From the NCBI GenBank assembly GCA_951812665.1, contig CATOST010000036.1, forward strand, positions 372,001 to 436,000: 64,000 nt of DNA. Direction: 5' to 3'. Made by a program: the position numbers and the translations under genes. Source of the stretch: an uncultured Acidobacteriota bacterium (GTDB lineage Bacteria > Acidobacteriota > UBA6911 > RPQK01 > JAJDTT01). A model generated the notes under the pieces. The model did not search any database and was not told the DNA's origin. It was given only the letters and a program-made list of their open reading frames with translations. Numbering within the stretch: position 1 is the stretch's first letter; every line of letters begins with the position of its first letter. Below are positions 47,583 through 56,153 of this stretch, piece by piece.

Positions 47583-49485
47583 TCAATGCTCCGGAAGGCG
47601 AATTTCCACCGCCACGGGGAATACCTGTGCATTCCCTGCCAGAGTGAACCGGGCTGGCAGGAGGTGATTCAGGACGCGAGAGCGTTCGCGTCCCAGTTGG
47701 CCGCGGATTTCCTCGTAGTGGTCTCGGCGCCGATTGAGCTCCTCCGCTCGTTCCTCGATGGACTGCTCGATCTCCGTGAGATGTTCGTCCGGGTCGAAGA
47801 GCCGGCCTTGGCGTTTCTTGGTCTCAAGCCGGGCGATTTCCTGTGTGAGTCTTGCCATCGTCGAACGTTCGATAAGGGCCGAGACCTCCCCCTGGCGTTG
47901 CCGGTAGCGGTCATCCTCACGTTTGCGGGCCGCCTCTCCATCGGCTCGAAGCCGGTGGCGAAAGCATTCGGTCAACTCGTTCGTGTAGTTGCGCAACCAT
48001 CGGCGCAGTTCCGCGCGCATCTCTTCCAGGACGTCGCCGGCAAGAATCCGGTCGATCGCATCCTCGGACCCGCACGCCCCGCGAAGCGTCCAGGCGGAAG
48101 CATGAGACAGCGGTTCGTCGAACTCTCCGTCTCGAACGGGCAGCGCCACCGTTCGCACCCAGCGGTGAAAGGTCTCGCGCAGTTGGTTCACTAGAATCCC
48201 TGCCTTGCCCGGTTCCAGGACTCGGCGAACGCGGTGGGACAGGAGAGCAGCCGTTTGCCCAGGATCTCCACCGCGAAGGTCCCGGCGCGCCGTCTCCGTT
48301 TCGTTCCCTTTGACGCCAATCTGCGAACCGCATTTCGAAAGGCATCGAAGGCGGTGGAGAGCCGGGCTTCCCGCGTGTCGATGTCGAGAGTCAAGGCCTT
48401 CGGCGGATGACGGGTGCAGAATCGGGAAGAGGCGCTCTTGGCGTTGATGTCCCGTTTCAGACGGCGGACCACCACGTCGTCCACACGCCGGCGCATGGCG
48501 GGAGTCATCTCGCTGGTGCAAGTGAAGCGGACCGGGTCCAGCATCTCCAGCAGGCCGGTGAAGGAACGGGTGTGGCCGTTGTGCGGCGTCGCGGAGAGGA
48601 ACAACCGGTGCTCGAACCGCGGCGCCACCAGCCGGAGCATCTTGCAGAGCCCGCTGTCTTCGCCGAACGGGGAGGGCATCAGGTTATGGCACTCGTCGAC
48701 GATCAGCAGGTCCCAGGGAAGATGCGGCGAGCCCGGCGGCGTGCGGCAGGCCGACAGGAACTGCTCCTGCACGTCGGGTTGGCGCAGGTAGTGATAGGAA
48801 GCGACGATACGGCTGAACGAACGCCACGGATTGGCGTCCATGCCCAGGCGGCGGCGCAGGCGCTCGGTCTCCGGACGGTCCACGACCGCGAACCGAAGCG
48901 AAAACTTTTCCCAGAGTTCTTCCTGCCATTGCCGGCGCAGCGAGGCCGGGGTCAGGACCAGGATCCTCTGGATGCGGCGGCGCAGCAGCAACTCGGTGAG
49001 GATCAACCCGGCCTCGATGGTCTTGCCGAGACCGACGTCGTCGGCCAATAATAGGTTGACGCGCGGCATGCGGAGCGCCTTCAAAGGGGGACAAGCTGGT
49101 AGTCCTCGACGCGCACGCTGCCGTGGAACGGACTCGCCACCGGCTGGCGGCTGGAAATGCCTTCGCCGCTCGGGTCGACGTAGGGCGAGAGCGCCGTCCA
49201 GCGCGCGGCGCGAAGGAGCGCGTCGAAATCTTCCGGGCTCATGGCGTCCGCCCGAGCCGGATCCGGCAAGTCGGTCGGTTCCAGGAGATTCCGCTTGGGC
49301 TCCAGTTCCCACAGCAGGCGCTCCTCCCCTGGGGCGTGGTCGTCCTGGTACTCCAAATGAACGAGGTGGATGCGGCCGTTGTCGCCGTCGAACGGTTCGA
49401 CGGACGCGATCACACCGACCCGGTTACGGACGGTGGCGAGCATGCCGTTGCGCTGGATGTCACCAGTTGTGGTCGGGGTGGTCAC
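47583..49485 (-). pseudogene. drmD: DrmD-like SNF2 helicase of a DISARM system, frameshifted with internal deletion
   Basis: N-terminal part 49485-49081: MLATVRNRVGVIASVEPFDG to SVRVEDYQLVPL, then a shift near 49085 into LKALRMPRVNLLLADDVGLG. That next frame holds Walker A (DDVGLGKTIEAG), motif Ia LVLTPASLRRQWQEELWEKF, motif II DLLIVDECHN and motif III LFLSATPHNGH, and stops after CPTAFAESWNRARQGF at 48191. The next frame continues directly with ILVNQLRETFHRWVRTVALP to the family C-terminus NHLLPARFTLAGNAQVFPVA. The helicase C-terminal RecA lobe is missing entirely. DrmD is the SNF2-type helicase of class-1 DISARM. No drmA, drmB or drmC is in the window. Confidence 0.8.
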
Positions 49486-49764
49486 GGTTCAATCCGCAGG
49501 CGCCGTGGTCGGGCCAGGAGGGATTTCCTGGAACGTGTCTTCGAACGGGGGCCTCTCTCTCCCGGCGAATATGACACGAGTCGGATCTAAGATTGGCGAG
49601 TCTTGGGCGGTGGGATGGCGGTGATGGTGCGGGAAGTTCCGTTCCCTTCGAGGGCTTGTCGTGGCCGGTCATGGCAACCTGCGGCCGGCAGCGCCCGTTC
49701 TCGAAGCCTGAGGTTGTCGACTCGTCTGCGTCACATGAATCTTCGTCGACAGGCTGCGTAGCGA

Positions 49765-50214
49765 ATGGTGATGGATGTCGGCGACCTGCCACCGCGCGGC
49801 CGAATCGTCGTGGATAGCGCGCCCATTATCTATCTGCTTGAAGATCACGCCGTTTTCGCATCTCGCTATGCGCCCCTTTTCGAGCGGGCTGAAGCTCAGC
49901 ACTACGAGTTGGTGATCTCCACAGTTACACTTCTCGAGGTGCTGGCCGGACCGCTACGCGCCGGCGATTCGGCGTTGGCGGAGAAGTACCGGACCGCCTT
50001 GACGTCGCCGCCGACTTGGCGAGTTGTGGATTTGAACGCCTCGATTGCCCATCGGGCGGCGCAGATCAGAGCGCGTTCACGCCTGCGCCTGCCTGACGCG
50101 GTTCAGATGGCAACGGCTCTGGAGACCTCCAGCATCGCGCTGGTGACTCATGATCGCGACTTTTCGTCTTCCGCTCTTGATGCGCTTTCGGCGGGCGTGA
50201 CCGTATATTGCTGA
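49765..50214 (+). CDS. PIN-domain ribonuclease, apparently without antitoxin
   Basis: 149 aa (or 147 from the ATG at 49771). PIN acidic sites: IVVDSAPIIYLLEDH, STVTLLEVLAGPLR, LRLPDAVQMATALET and ALVTHDRDFSS. This is the VapC-like arrangement. No convincing antitoxin gene lies in the 279 bases upstream; a short in-frame stretch ending MNLRRQAA just before 49761 could be the tail of one that decayed. The frame is intact and codon use resembles neighbours. Confidence 0.85.
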   Translation: MVMDVGDLPPRGRIVVDSAPIIYLLEDHAVFASRYAPLFERAEAQHYELVISTVTLLEVLAGPLRAGDSALAEKYRTALTSPPTWRVVDLNASIAHRAAQIRARSRLRLPDAVQMATALETSSIALVTHDRDFSSSALDALSAGVTVYC

Positions 50215-50364
50215 CCACTGTTGCGGGCTGACTCGGGACAGCGTTCCAGCGATGTGGTTGCCCTCGAATCCAGAACGACGCGGGCTGAAAAGCTGTAGCG
50301 GCCGATGCGTTGAGTTCCGTCTCGACCGGTGTCTCGCTGTGCCGTCGCGTCGTCGTGGAAGCGA

Positions 50365-50982
50365 CTAGGCGAACTCGTCAGGGTTCGTGACTTTAAAGAC
50401 CAGTGAGGCCGCGACGCCGCCGGCGACAGGTCCCAGCAGGTAGATCCAGATGTTCCCCAATGAGCCGGAGACGATGTTGTGGCCCAGCGCCACCGCCGGG
50501 TTGAAGGCCCCTCCCGAGATGGGACCCACGGAAACGGCGCCGACGAAGATGGTGAATCCGATGGCCAGTCCGTAGAAGGAGTTGTTCGGGTGGTCCTTGG
50601 AGGTGGCGACGTTCAGGACCACCGAGGCCAGGGCGAAGGTCAGGAGGAATTCGGCCAGGAGCGCATTGGTGGCGCTGACACCGTCGCCGGGGGCCACCGT
50701 GGTCGCTTGGCCGCTCAGGAAGGTGGCTGCGCAGGCTCCTGCCAGGGCTCCCAGGATCTGGCTCACGATGTAGATTCCCGTGGTAATTCCGTCCAGAGCG
50801 CCTCGGACCAGGCAGGCGATGGAAACGGCCGGATTGTAGTGGGCCCCCGAAACGTGGCCTCCCATGTAGACCATGATCATCAGCGTGCCGCCGATGGCCA
50901 ACGGCGCCAGGTCTCCGGATGCCAAGCCGATGACCAGCACCAGGAAGAATGCCCCTATGAACTCGGTCACGTAGCTATTCAT
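50365..50982 (-). CDS. Aquaporin / MIP-family channel
   Basis: 205 aa, six predicted TM helices and two half-helices. The first NPA is in GAHYNPAVSIACLVRG, the second in GGAFNPAVALGH. It starts MNSYVTEFIGAFFLVLVIGL. It passively conducts water or small neutral solutes across the inner membrane. The selectivity filter cannot be assigned safely, so water versus glycerol is left open. It is the first ordinary gene after the defence island, with no operon partner. Confidence 0.93.
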   Translation of the reverse strand: MNSYVTEFIGAFFLVLVIGLASGDLAPLAIGGTLMIMVYMGGHVSGAHYNPAVSIACLVRGALDGITTGIYIVSQILGALAGACAATFLSGQATTVAPGDGVSATNALLAEFLLTFALASVVLNVATSKDHPNNSFYGLAIGFTIFVGAVSVGPISGGAFNPAVALGHNIVSGSLGNIWIYLLGPVAGGVAASLVFKVTNPDEFA

Positions 50983-51077
50983 GCCTCTCTACCCCCCTCG
51001 GTTCTGATTCGAAAAGCGGAAAAATCGGGGCAAATGGTAGCATCCGCACGCGGCGGGTTTCCAGCCGGCGGACAGGA

Positions 51078-51124
51078 GCGCCGATTTCCAATCGCCGAAC
51101 GGAACGGCGACTTCCAATCGCCGA
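51078..51124. repeat. Two tandem REP-like hairpins
   Basis: GCGCCGATTTCCAATCGCCG followed by CGGCGACTTCCAATCGCC, each able to form a short GC stem. They belong to the same family as the cluster at 3366. They lie between aquaporin and a zinc-ribbon gene, both on the minus strand. Confidence 0.55.
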
Positions 51125-51225
51125 ACTCCCAGAGGAACAATGGGGCGAGCGTGTGTATGTGAATGGAAGAGTGGGCGACAGGAATGTAGCGCGGCCGGTC
51201 GCCCCTTCTATGTGCCTTCGAGATC

Positions 51226-51624
51226 CTAAGATTCGGCGGCGGGTGAGCCTCCGCCCGTCCGTGCCCGACCGCTCCGGTTGCAGTAGGGGCAGCGAAACTC
51301 CACCGTGTCGTCGGTGAATTCGGTGCAGACGATGTAGGAATCATCCACCGGACAGCGGGGCGTGTCCCCTTGACGGTACCGTTCCAGGCAGTAGGAGAGC
51401 TGAATCGAGGTCCAAGCTTCCCGGTCCCGGTCCTGTTCCCAAATGAATCCGGCGCGGCAGTCGGGACAATCCACATGGAGCCGGTAGGGAGAATCTCCTG
51501 AGGGGTATCGCGATTGGAACCCAAGGTCCTCTCCACAGTCGGGGCAGAGCGGCTCGTCTTCGGACGCCGAGCCGAAGTACTCCAGGATGATCTCCTCCCG
51601 TTCCTTGTCGGTGTAGGCGCTCAT
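51226..51624 (-). CDS. Zinc-ribbon protein, unknown function
   Basis: 132 aa. Paired cysteine knuckles LCPDCGEDLGF, DCPDCRAGFIW, RCPVDDSYIVC and RCPYCNRSGR suggest two zinc-binding sites. An acidic helical N-terminus (SAYTDKEREEIILEYFG) precedes them. Its start overlaps the endonuclease IV stop (ATGA), so the two are translationally coupled. That context might suggest a role with DNA repair, but the family is unknown to me. Confidence 0.7.
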   Translation of the reverse strand: MSAYTDKEREEIILEYFGSASEDEPLCPDCGEDLGFQSRYPSGDSPYRLHVDCPDCRAGFIWEQDRDREAWTSIQLSYCLERYRQGDTPRCPVDDSYIVCTEFTDDTVEFRCPYCNRSGRARTGGGSPAAES

Positions 51625-52496
51625 GGTTCAGGGCTGTCCAAGAGCGAGCGCAGCACCTTCAGGTTCCTCCGGTCGGCCTCCCCCTGGTTCTCCTTCGGGG
51701 TCTCCAGCAACTTCGGGACTTGGATCAGCCGGGGGTCGTTCAGAAACCAGCGGAACCCCGCCTTCCCGATATGGCCCTTTCCGATGTGCTCGTGCCGGTC
51801 CACCCGGCTTCCGAAAGCTCGCTTGCTGTCGTTGAAATGAAGGACTTCCAGTCTTTCCAGTCCCACGTTCTGATCGAACTGGTCCATGACGCCGATGTAA
51901 CCCTCCTCGGTTCTGATGTCGTAGCCGGCGGCGAAAACGTGGCACGTGTCCATGCAGACCACGACCTGCTCCGGAAAACCGCAACCTGCCAGGATGTCCC
52001 GCAGATGTTGGAAGCGGTGACCCAGGGTGCTCCCCTGGCCGGCGGTGGTCTCCAGGGCGACCTTGACCCGGTAGGAGGCCGTTCTCTCCAGGATCCGTTT
52101 CAGGGCCGAGGCGATCCGGTCGATGCCCCAGGTCTCGCCGGCCCCCACGTGGGCTCCCGGGTGAGTGACGAGATGGCTCAAGCCCAGGCGCTCGCAGCGA
52201 TCCATCTCATCCAGGAAGGCGGCGATGGACCGTTCCCAGAGTTCCTCTTTGGGGGACGCAAGATTGATCAGGTAGGAGTCGTGGGCCACCACTTGGCGGA
52301 TCGGGGATTCGGCCCAGCGTTGCCGGAACTCGTGGACCTCCGGATCGAGCATGACCCGGCCCCGCCACTGGTTGTTGTTCTTGACGAAGATCTGGAGGAC
52401 GTTGCAGCCGACGTCCAGGGCCCGGTCGAGGGACTTCGGAATGCCTCCCGCGATCGACATGTGGGCGCCCAGAAGGGCATCTTGTTGGTTCGGCAT
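51621..52496 (-). CDS. nfo: Endonuclease IV (AP endonuclease)
   Basis: 291 aa from the ATG at 52496, giving MPNQQDALLGAHMSIAGGIP, the normal family N-terminus; the frame runs further 5' but that extension is not conserved. TIM-barrel enzyme with a trinuclear zinc centre that cuts DNA 5' to abasic sites. Zinc ligands and motifs: AHDSYLINLASPKEELWERS, LVTHPGAHVGAGE, ALETTAGQGS, VCMDTCHVFAAGYD, VLHFNDSKRAFGS and RHEHIGKGHIG. The zinc-ribbon gene follows with a 4-base overlap. Confidence 0.95.
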   Translation of the reverse strand: MPNQQDALLGAHMSIAGGIPKSLDRALDVGCNVLQIFVKNNNQWRGRVMLDPEVHEFRQRWAESPIRQVVAHDSYLINLASPKEELWERSIAAFLDEMDRCERLGLSHLVTHPGAHVGAGETWGIDRIASALKRILERTASYRVKVALETTAGQGSTLGHRFQHLRDILAGCGFPEQVVVCMDTCHVFAAGYDIRTEEGYIGVMDQFDQNVGLERLEVLHFNDSKRAFGSRVDRHEHIGKGHIGKAGFRWFLNDPRLIQVPKLLETPKENQGEADRRNLKVLRSLLDSPEP

Positions 52497-52585
52497 GTCT
52501 CTCAGGTTAACTGGGCGGAGGGCGGTGGGGAAGGTAGGAGGAACGATTTCTAGTCTCCCCCGCTCCCACGTTCCCTCCGGAATTC

Positions 52586-52602
52586 GGCGGTTCGAAACCG
52601 CC
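52586..52602. repeat. REP-like perfect hairpin
   Basis: GGCGGTTCGAAACCGCC, a 7-bp perfect stem around CGA, in the divergent gap between nfo and the ubiD pair. The flanking AATTC...GCTCC context matches copies at 3494 and 3524, but the arms and loop differ. Confidence 0.5.
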
Positions 52603-52630
52603 GCTCCAATTTGACCTGGAATGGACCGCA

Positions 52631-52942
52631 TTGGAGAATAACCAGCTGTCGGCCATGACCCTTGAAGAGATTTCCGACTATTGCCGGCTGCGGGATTGCC
52701 AAGTCTGGCTGGGGAGCTCCGATACCGGCTTCATCCTTGTCAGTTCGGGGGGCGTGGAACGCTCCAACAACTATGGCCGGTTCCTCGCGTTGAGTGAGCT
52801 GAGAGGCTTGCCATCCACCACGGAGGTGATTCGGCGGGCGGAGTTGTTTCGGGTGGACGGACCCCAAGAAACCCGCGAGTTGAACCGCGAGGCGTTCCTG
52901 CAGGAGTTGGAAGACCTGCTGCGGAAGGTGGGCCTGAGATGA
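52631..52942 (+). CDS. Small protein overlapping ubiD, unknown function
   Basis: 103 aa from a TTG at 52631; an ATG at 52655 (MTLEEISDYCRL) is an equally plausible start giving 95 aa. Alpha/beta character, no membrane segment, no signal peptide. The stop overlaps the ubiD start as ATGA, so it is probably coupled to UbiD synthesis. No recognisable family. It could be a UbiD partner, but there is no motif evidence. Confidence 0.6.
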   Translation: MENNQLSAMTLEEISDYCRLRDCQVWLGSSDTGFILVSSGGVERSNNYGRFLALSELRGLPSTTEVIRRAELFRVDGPQETRELNREAFLQELEDLLRKVGLR

Positions 52943-54408
52943 GATACCCGCATCGGGACCTGAGAGCGTTTGTCCGAGTCCTGGAGCAACAGGGAGAACT
53001 GAGACGCATCGACACGCCGGTGGACCCGGTGCTGGAGATCGCCGAGATCACGGACCGCGTCTCCAAGCGCATGGGTCCCGCCCTGCTGTTCGAGAATCCC
53101 AAGGGGTCAAACCATCCGCTCCTCATCAATGCCCTTGGTTCCTACAACCGGATGAATCTGGCACTGGGGGTCGATTCCGTGGATCGGATTGCGGATCGGA
53201 TCGAGGCCTTGCTCGACCTGAAAGCTCCATCGGGTGCGATGGACAAGCTGAAGCTGCTTCCCAAGCTCACCGAATTGGCGTCGCTGACGCCGAAGATGGT
53301 GCGCCGGGGCGTCTGCCAGGAGGTCGTCAAGACCGGAGACTTCTCGTTGTTGGATTTTCCCGTTCTCCAGTGCTGGCCCGGGGACGGCGGCCGCTTCATC
53401 ACCATGCCCCTGGTCTTCAGCAAGAACCCGGAGACGGGAAAGCGCAACTGCGGCATGTACCGCATGCAGGTCTTCGACGAACGGACCACCGCCATGCATT
53501 GGCAGACCCACAAGCACGGCGCCCAGCATTTTCGGGAGGCCGTCCGAATCGGCGGCGCCGATTCGGGTGGAAGGCGAATGGAAGTGGCCGCCGCCATCGG
53601 GGCGGATCCGGCCACCGTCTTCTCCGCCATTGCGCCCCTGCCCGACGACCTGGATGAGATGATGTTCGCCGGTTTCCTGCGGCGGTCGCCGGTGGAGATG
53701 ACGGCCTGCAAAACCGTCGACCTGGAAGTTCCGGCAAACGCGGAGATCGTCCTGGAAGGGTACGTGAACCTGGACGAGCTCCGCACCGAGGGACCCTTCG
53801 GGGATCACACGGGATACTACTCCCTGGCCGACGAATATCCGGTCTTTCACGTGACCTGCGTCACTCACCGGAAGAATCCCATTTACCAGACCATCATCGT
53901 GGGCAAGCCTCCCCAGGAGGATTGCTACATGGGTCATGCGGTGGAGCGAATCTTCCTGCCCCTGATTCGAAAGCAGCTCCCGGAGATCCTGGACATGCAC
54001 CTGCCCTTCGAGGGCATCTTCCACAACCTGGTCCTGGTCCGGATCCGAAAACGCTATCCGGGACACGCCCGCAAGATCATGAGCGCTCTCTGGGGCATGG
54101 GCCAGCTGATGTTCTCCAAATGCATCGTGGTCCTGGACGGGGACGTGGACCTGACCGACTATGGAGAGGTCCTGTTGAGAGCTTGCAACCACATCGATCC
54201 GGAGCGGGACGTCCAGTTCACGCTGGGCCCCGTCGACTCCCTGGACCACGCCTCCCGCCTGCCCAACTTCGGTTCCAAGATGGGGATCGACGCCACTCGA
54301 AAGTGGTCGGAAGAGGGGTTCCAGAGGGACTGGCCCGACGAGATCATCATGGATGATGACGTCCGGGAGCGAGTGGACCGGCTCTGGCCTCGCTTGAGAC
54401 TGGACTGA
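52939..54408 (+). CDS. ubiD: UbiD-family prenylated-FMN decarboxylase
   Basis: 489 aa, full UbiD length. It begins MRYPHRDLRAFVRVLEQQGE like E. coli UbiD. The metal/prFMN region CGMYRMQVFDERTTAMHW, the LEGYVNLDELRTEGPFGDHT block with the catalytic Arg-Glu-Asp elements, and HLPFEGIFHNLVLVRIRKRY are all present. These enzymes decarboxylate polyprenyl-hydroxybenzoate or other aromatic/alpha-beta-unsaturated acids. No ubiX is in the window. It overlaps a small gene by 4 bases. Quinone biosynthesis is the likely role, but specificity cannot be read from the sequence. Confidence 0.93.
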   Translation: MRYPHRDLRAFVRVLEQQGELRRIDTPVDPVLEIAEITDRVSKRMGPALLFENPKGSNHPLLINALGSYNRMNLALGVDSVDRIADRIEALLDLKAPSGAMDKLKLLPKLTELASLTPKMVRRGVCQEVVKTGDFSLLDFPVLQCWPGDGGRFITMPLVFSKNPETGKRNCGMYRMQVFDERTTAMHWQTHKHGAQHFREAVRIGGADSGGRRMEVAAAIGADPATVFSAIAPLPDDLDEMMFAGFLRRSPVEMTACKTVDLEVPANAEIVLEGYVNLDELRTEGPFGDHTGYYSLADEYPVFHVTCVTHRKNPIYQTIIVGKPPQEDCYMGHAVERIFLPLIRKQLPEILDMHLPFEGIFHNLVLVRIRKRYPGHARKIMSALWGMGQLMFSKCIVVLDGDVDLTDYGEVLLRACNHIDPERDVQFTLGPVDSLDHASRLPNFGSKMGIDATRKWSEEGFQRDWPDEIIMDDDVRERVDRLWPRLRLD

Positions 54409-54426
54409 GCCTCCCTGCGTTGCCCG

Positions 54427-55854
54427 TCAGTTCGCCGGTATAGCGGCGCCGGTCCCGGTGGCGCCCGGGGCGACCACCATGGAACTCAAGGTCGCACCGG
54501 GATGCCGGCCCCGGAGTCGCCTCAGCGCGACGTTTGCCGAGGAGATCACGTCGGCGTTCTCGCTCCGGGTCAGAGGTTCCACTACCTCCAGGGAAGAGGC
54601 ATCGCCGCGCTGACCGATCACGTCCAGAAGGCGAGCCTGAATGTCGGGTTGCCTGGTGTGGAGTGGGAGCAGCGGATGGAGCTTGGGTACTTCCACCGGT
54701 TCCAGTTCCAGCAGGTAGAAGTAGGCTTGATCGGTATTGATCCGGTCCACCAGTTCGGGGAGATGCGCCTCAGCGCCCAGACGAAATAACGCGAAACTCG
54801 CGGCCAACAACACCTCGGGCTTTTCCTCCATCTCAAACATGCGCGCCAAGGTGGGAACGAGGCTCGAGTCTTCGAGTCGGCCCAGGCCCTCGGCGCCGTA
54901 TCGACGGAACGGCGTTCGCTCGTCCGTGATCGCCTCCAGCAGGATCGCCCGGGACCGGGGATCGGCAATATAGGCGAGCGCCTCCAGGGTCTTTAGCCTC
55001 AGATCGTGGCTTCGGCTCACGGGAACAAGCCCGCCGAGTATTCGCTTCCGCTCCGTGACCCCGCTGTTATAGAGCTCCGTCAGCGCCGGGACTGCCGATT
55101 CCACCTTCAGGCGTCCCAGAGCGAAGATGGCTTCATCGTGGACCTTCTTGTCCGGGTCCCAGATCAGGGGAATCAGCGTGACGCCCGCTTCCGGATCTCC
55201 GATCTTGTAAATGGCGCGGATCATCTCCACCTTCACGCCGTTCTCCGGCTCCAGCTCCAAGGCTTCCTGGAGGGCAGGCAGGCCTCGACGGCCGCGAAGG
55301 ATTCCCAGCGCAAGGGCGGCGTTCCGGCGAATGTCCGCGTCCGCGGAGCCCAGCAAAGCGGCCAGGGTGTCGATCGCCTCCGGGCTGACGGAAACGTAAG
55401 GTTCCACGATCAGGGGGTTGTAGTCATCATTCGCGGGATTCACAAAATCGACGACGCGTTTCATCCCCTGGATGAAGCCGTCCGGAGTGGTCACATAAAG
55501 ACTGACCAGTCCGCGAATCGCCATGAGTTGGGTCTGCTTCCTGGAATCGTGGCAGAGAGTCGTCAGAGCCGGTACAGCCCTGATATCGCCGATCTTGACC
55601 AGAGCCCGGGCCAGCGCCGTCCGGAGCAGGTCATCCGGATCCTTGACCAGCCTCGACAGTTCTGGGACAGCCCGCCGAATCCGATGCTTTCCCAGCGCCA
55701 CGACGGCCGTCTTTCTTCGGTCCAACTCCGGGTGCCTCAGGTCGAAGATGAGTCCATTGACATCCCGCAATTCCTCTTGGCCGTGCAAATCAGGCGCGGC
55801 GGTCAGGAGCAAGGTTGCGATCAGAGCTACGGTCAGGGCTCGGTTGAAGGACAT
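54427..55854 (-). CDS. Exported HEAT-repeat protein
   Basis: 475 aa from the ATG at 55854, chosen because GGAGG lies 8 bases upstream and the product starts with a signal peptide (MSFNRALTVALIATLLLTAA). The mature chain is a run of HEAT/PBS-lyase-type helical repeats: DRRKTAVVALGKHRIRRAVP, DDLLRTALARALVKIGDIRA, DIRRNAALALGILRGRRGLP, KVHDEAIFALGRLKVESAVP. These proteins are periplasmic scaffolds. It is convergent with ubiD and divergent from the next exported protein. Confidence 0.8.
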   Translation of the reverse strand: MSFNRALTVALIATLLLTAAPDLHGQEELRDVNGLIFDLRHPELDRRKTAVVALGKHRIRRAVPELSRLVKDPDDLLRTALARALVKIGDIRAVPALTTLCHDSRKQTQLMAIRGLVSLYVTTPDGFIQGMKRVVDFVNPANDDYNPLIVEPYVSVSPEAIDTLAALLGSADADIRRNAALALGILRGRRGLPALQEALELEPENGVKVEMIRAIYKIGDPEAGVTLIPLIWDPDKKVHDEAIFALGRLKVESAVPALTELYNSGVTERKRILGGLVPVSRSHDLRLKTLEALAYIADPRSRAILLEAITDERTPFRRYGAEGLGRLEDSSLVPTLARMFEMEEKPEVLLAASFALFRLGAEAHLPELVDRINTDQAYFYLLELEPVEVPKLHPLLPLHTRQPDIQARLLDVIGQRGDASSLEVVEPLTRSENADVISSANVALRRLRGRHPGATLSSMVVAPGATGTGAAIPAN

Positions 55855-56153
55855 GGCTCGTTCCTCCAAAGATTCAGTCGCGGTTTCGACCCGAATGGGT
55901 TCCGCCATTATCAAAACGACAATCCACCACAATACCCAGGTCAAGGTATCAGGCGGGTCTGACCTGTCGGGAAGGGAAAGAGAAAAAGAAAAAAAGGAAA
56001 GAGAGAAGAAGCGGTGGCGAAGGTCGCCTCTTCTGATGACTGGTCCTCGCTCGATGCAGGTTGTGCATTCGGGACGGAGGGGTGCCGCGGGAAGCGAATG
56101 CGGCAGCGAGATTTGCTGCTTGTTGTTACAGTGCTTCTGACTCGGTGGTCTGA
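55855..56153. other. Divergent promoter region with polypurine run
   Basis: 299 bases between divergent exported-protein genes, expected to hold both promoters. It contains a nearly pure A/G run of about 44 bases (around 55970-56013) on the plus strand. I see no gene; open frames crossing it are extensions of neighbouring frames. Confidence 0.5.

Noticed and set aside
49660..49764. Antitoxin gene upstream of the orphan PIN
   Set aside because: Only a short stretch ending MNLRRQAA is antitoxin-like; no start codon or domain could be found.
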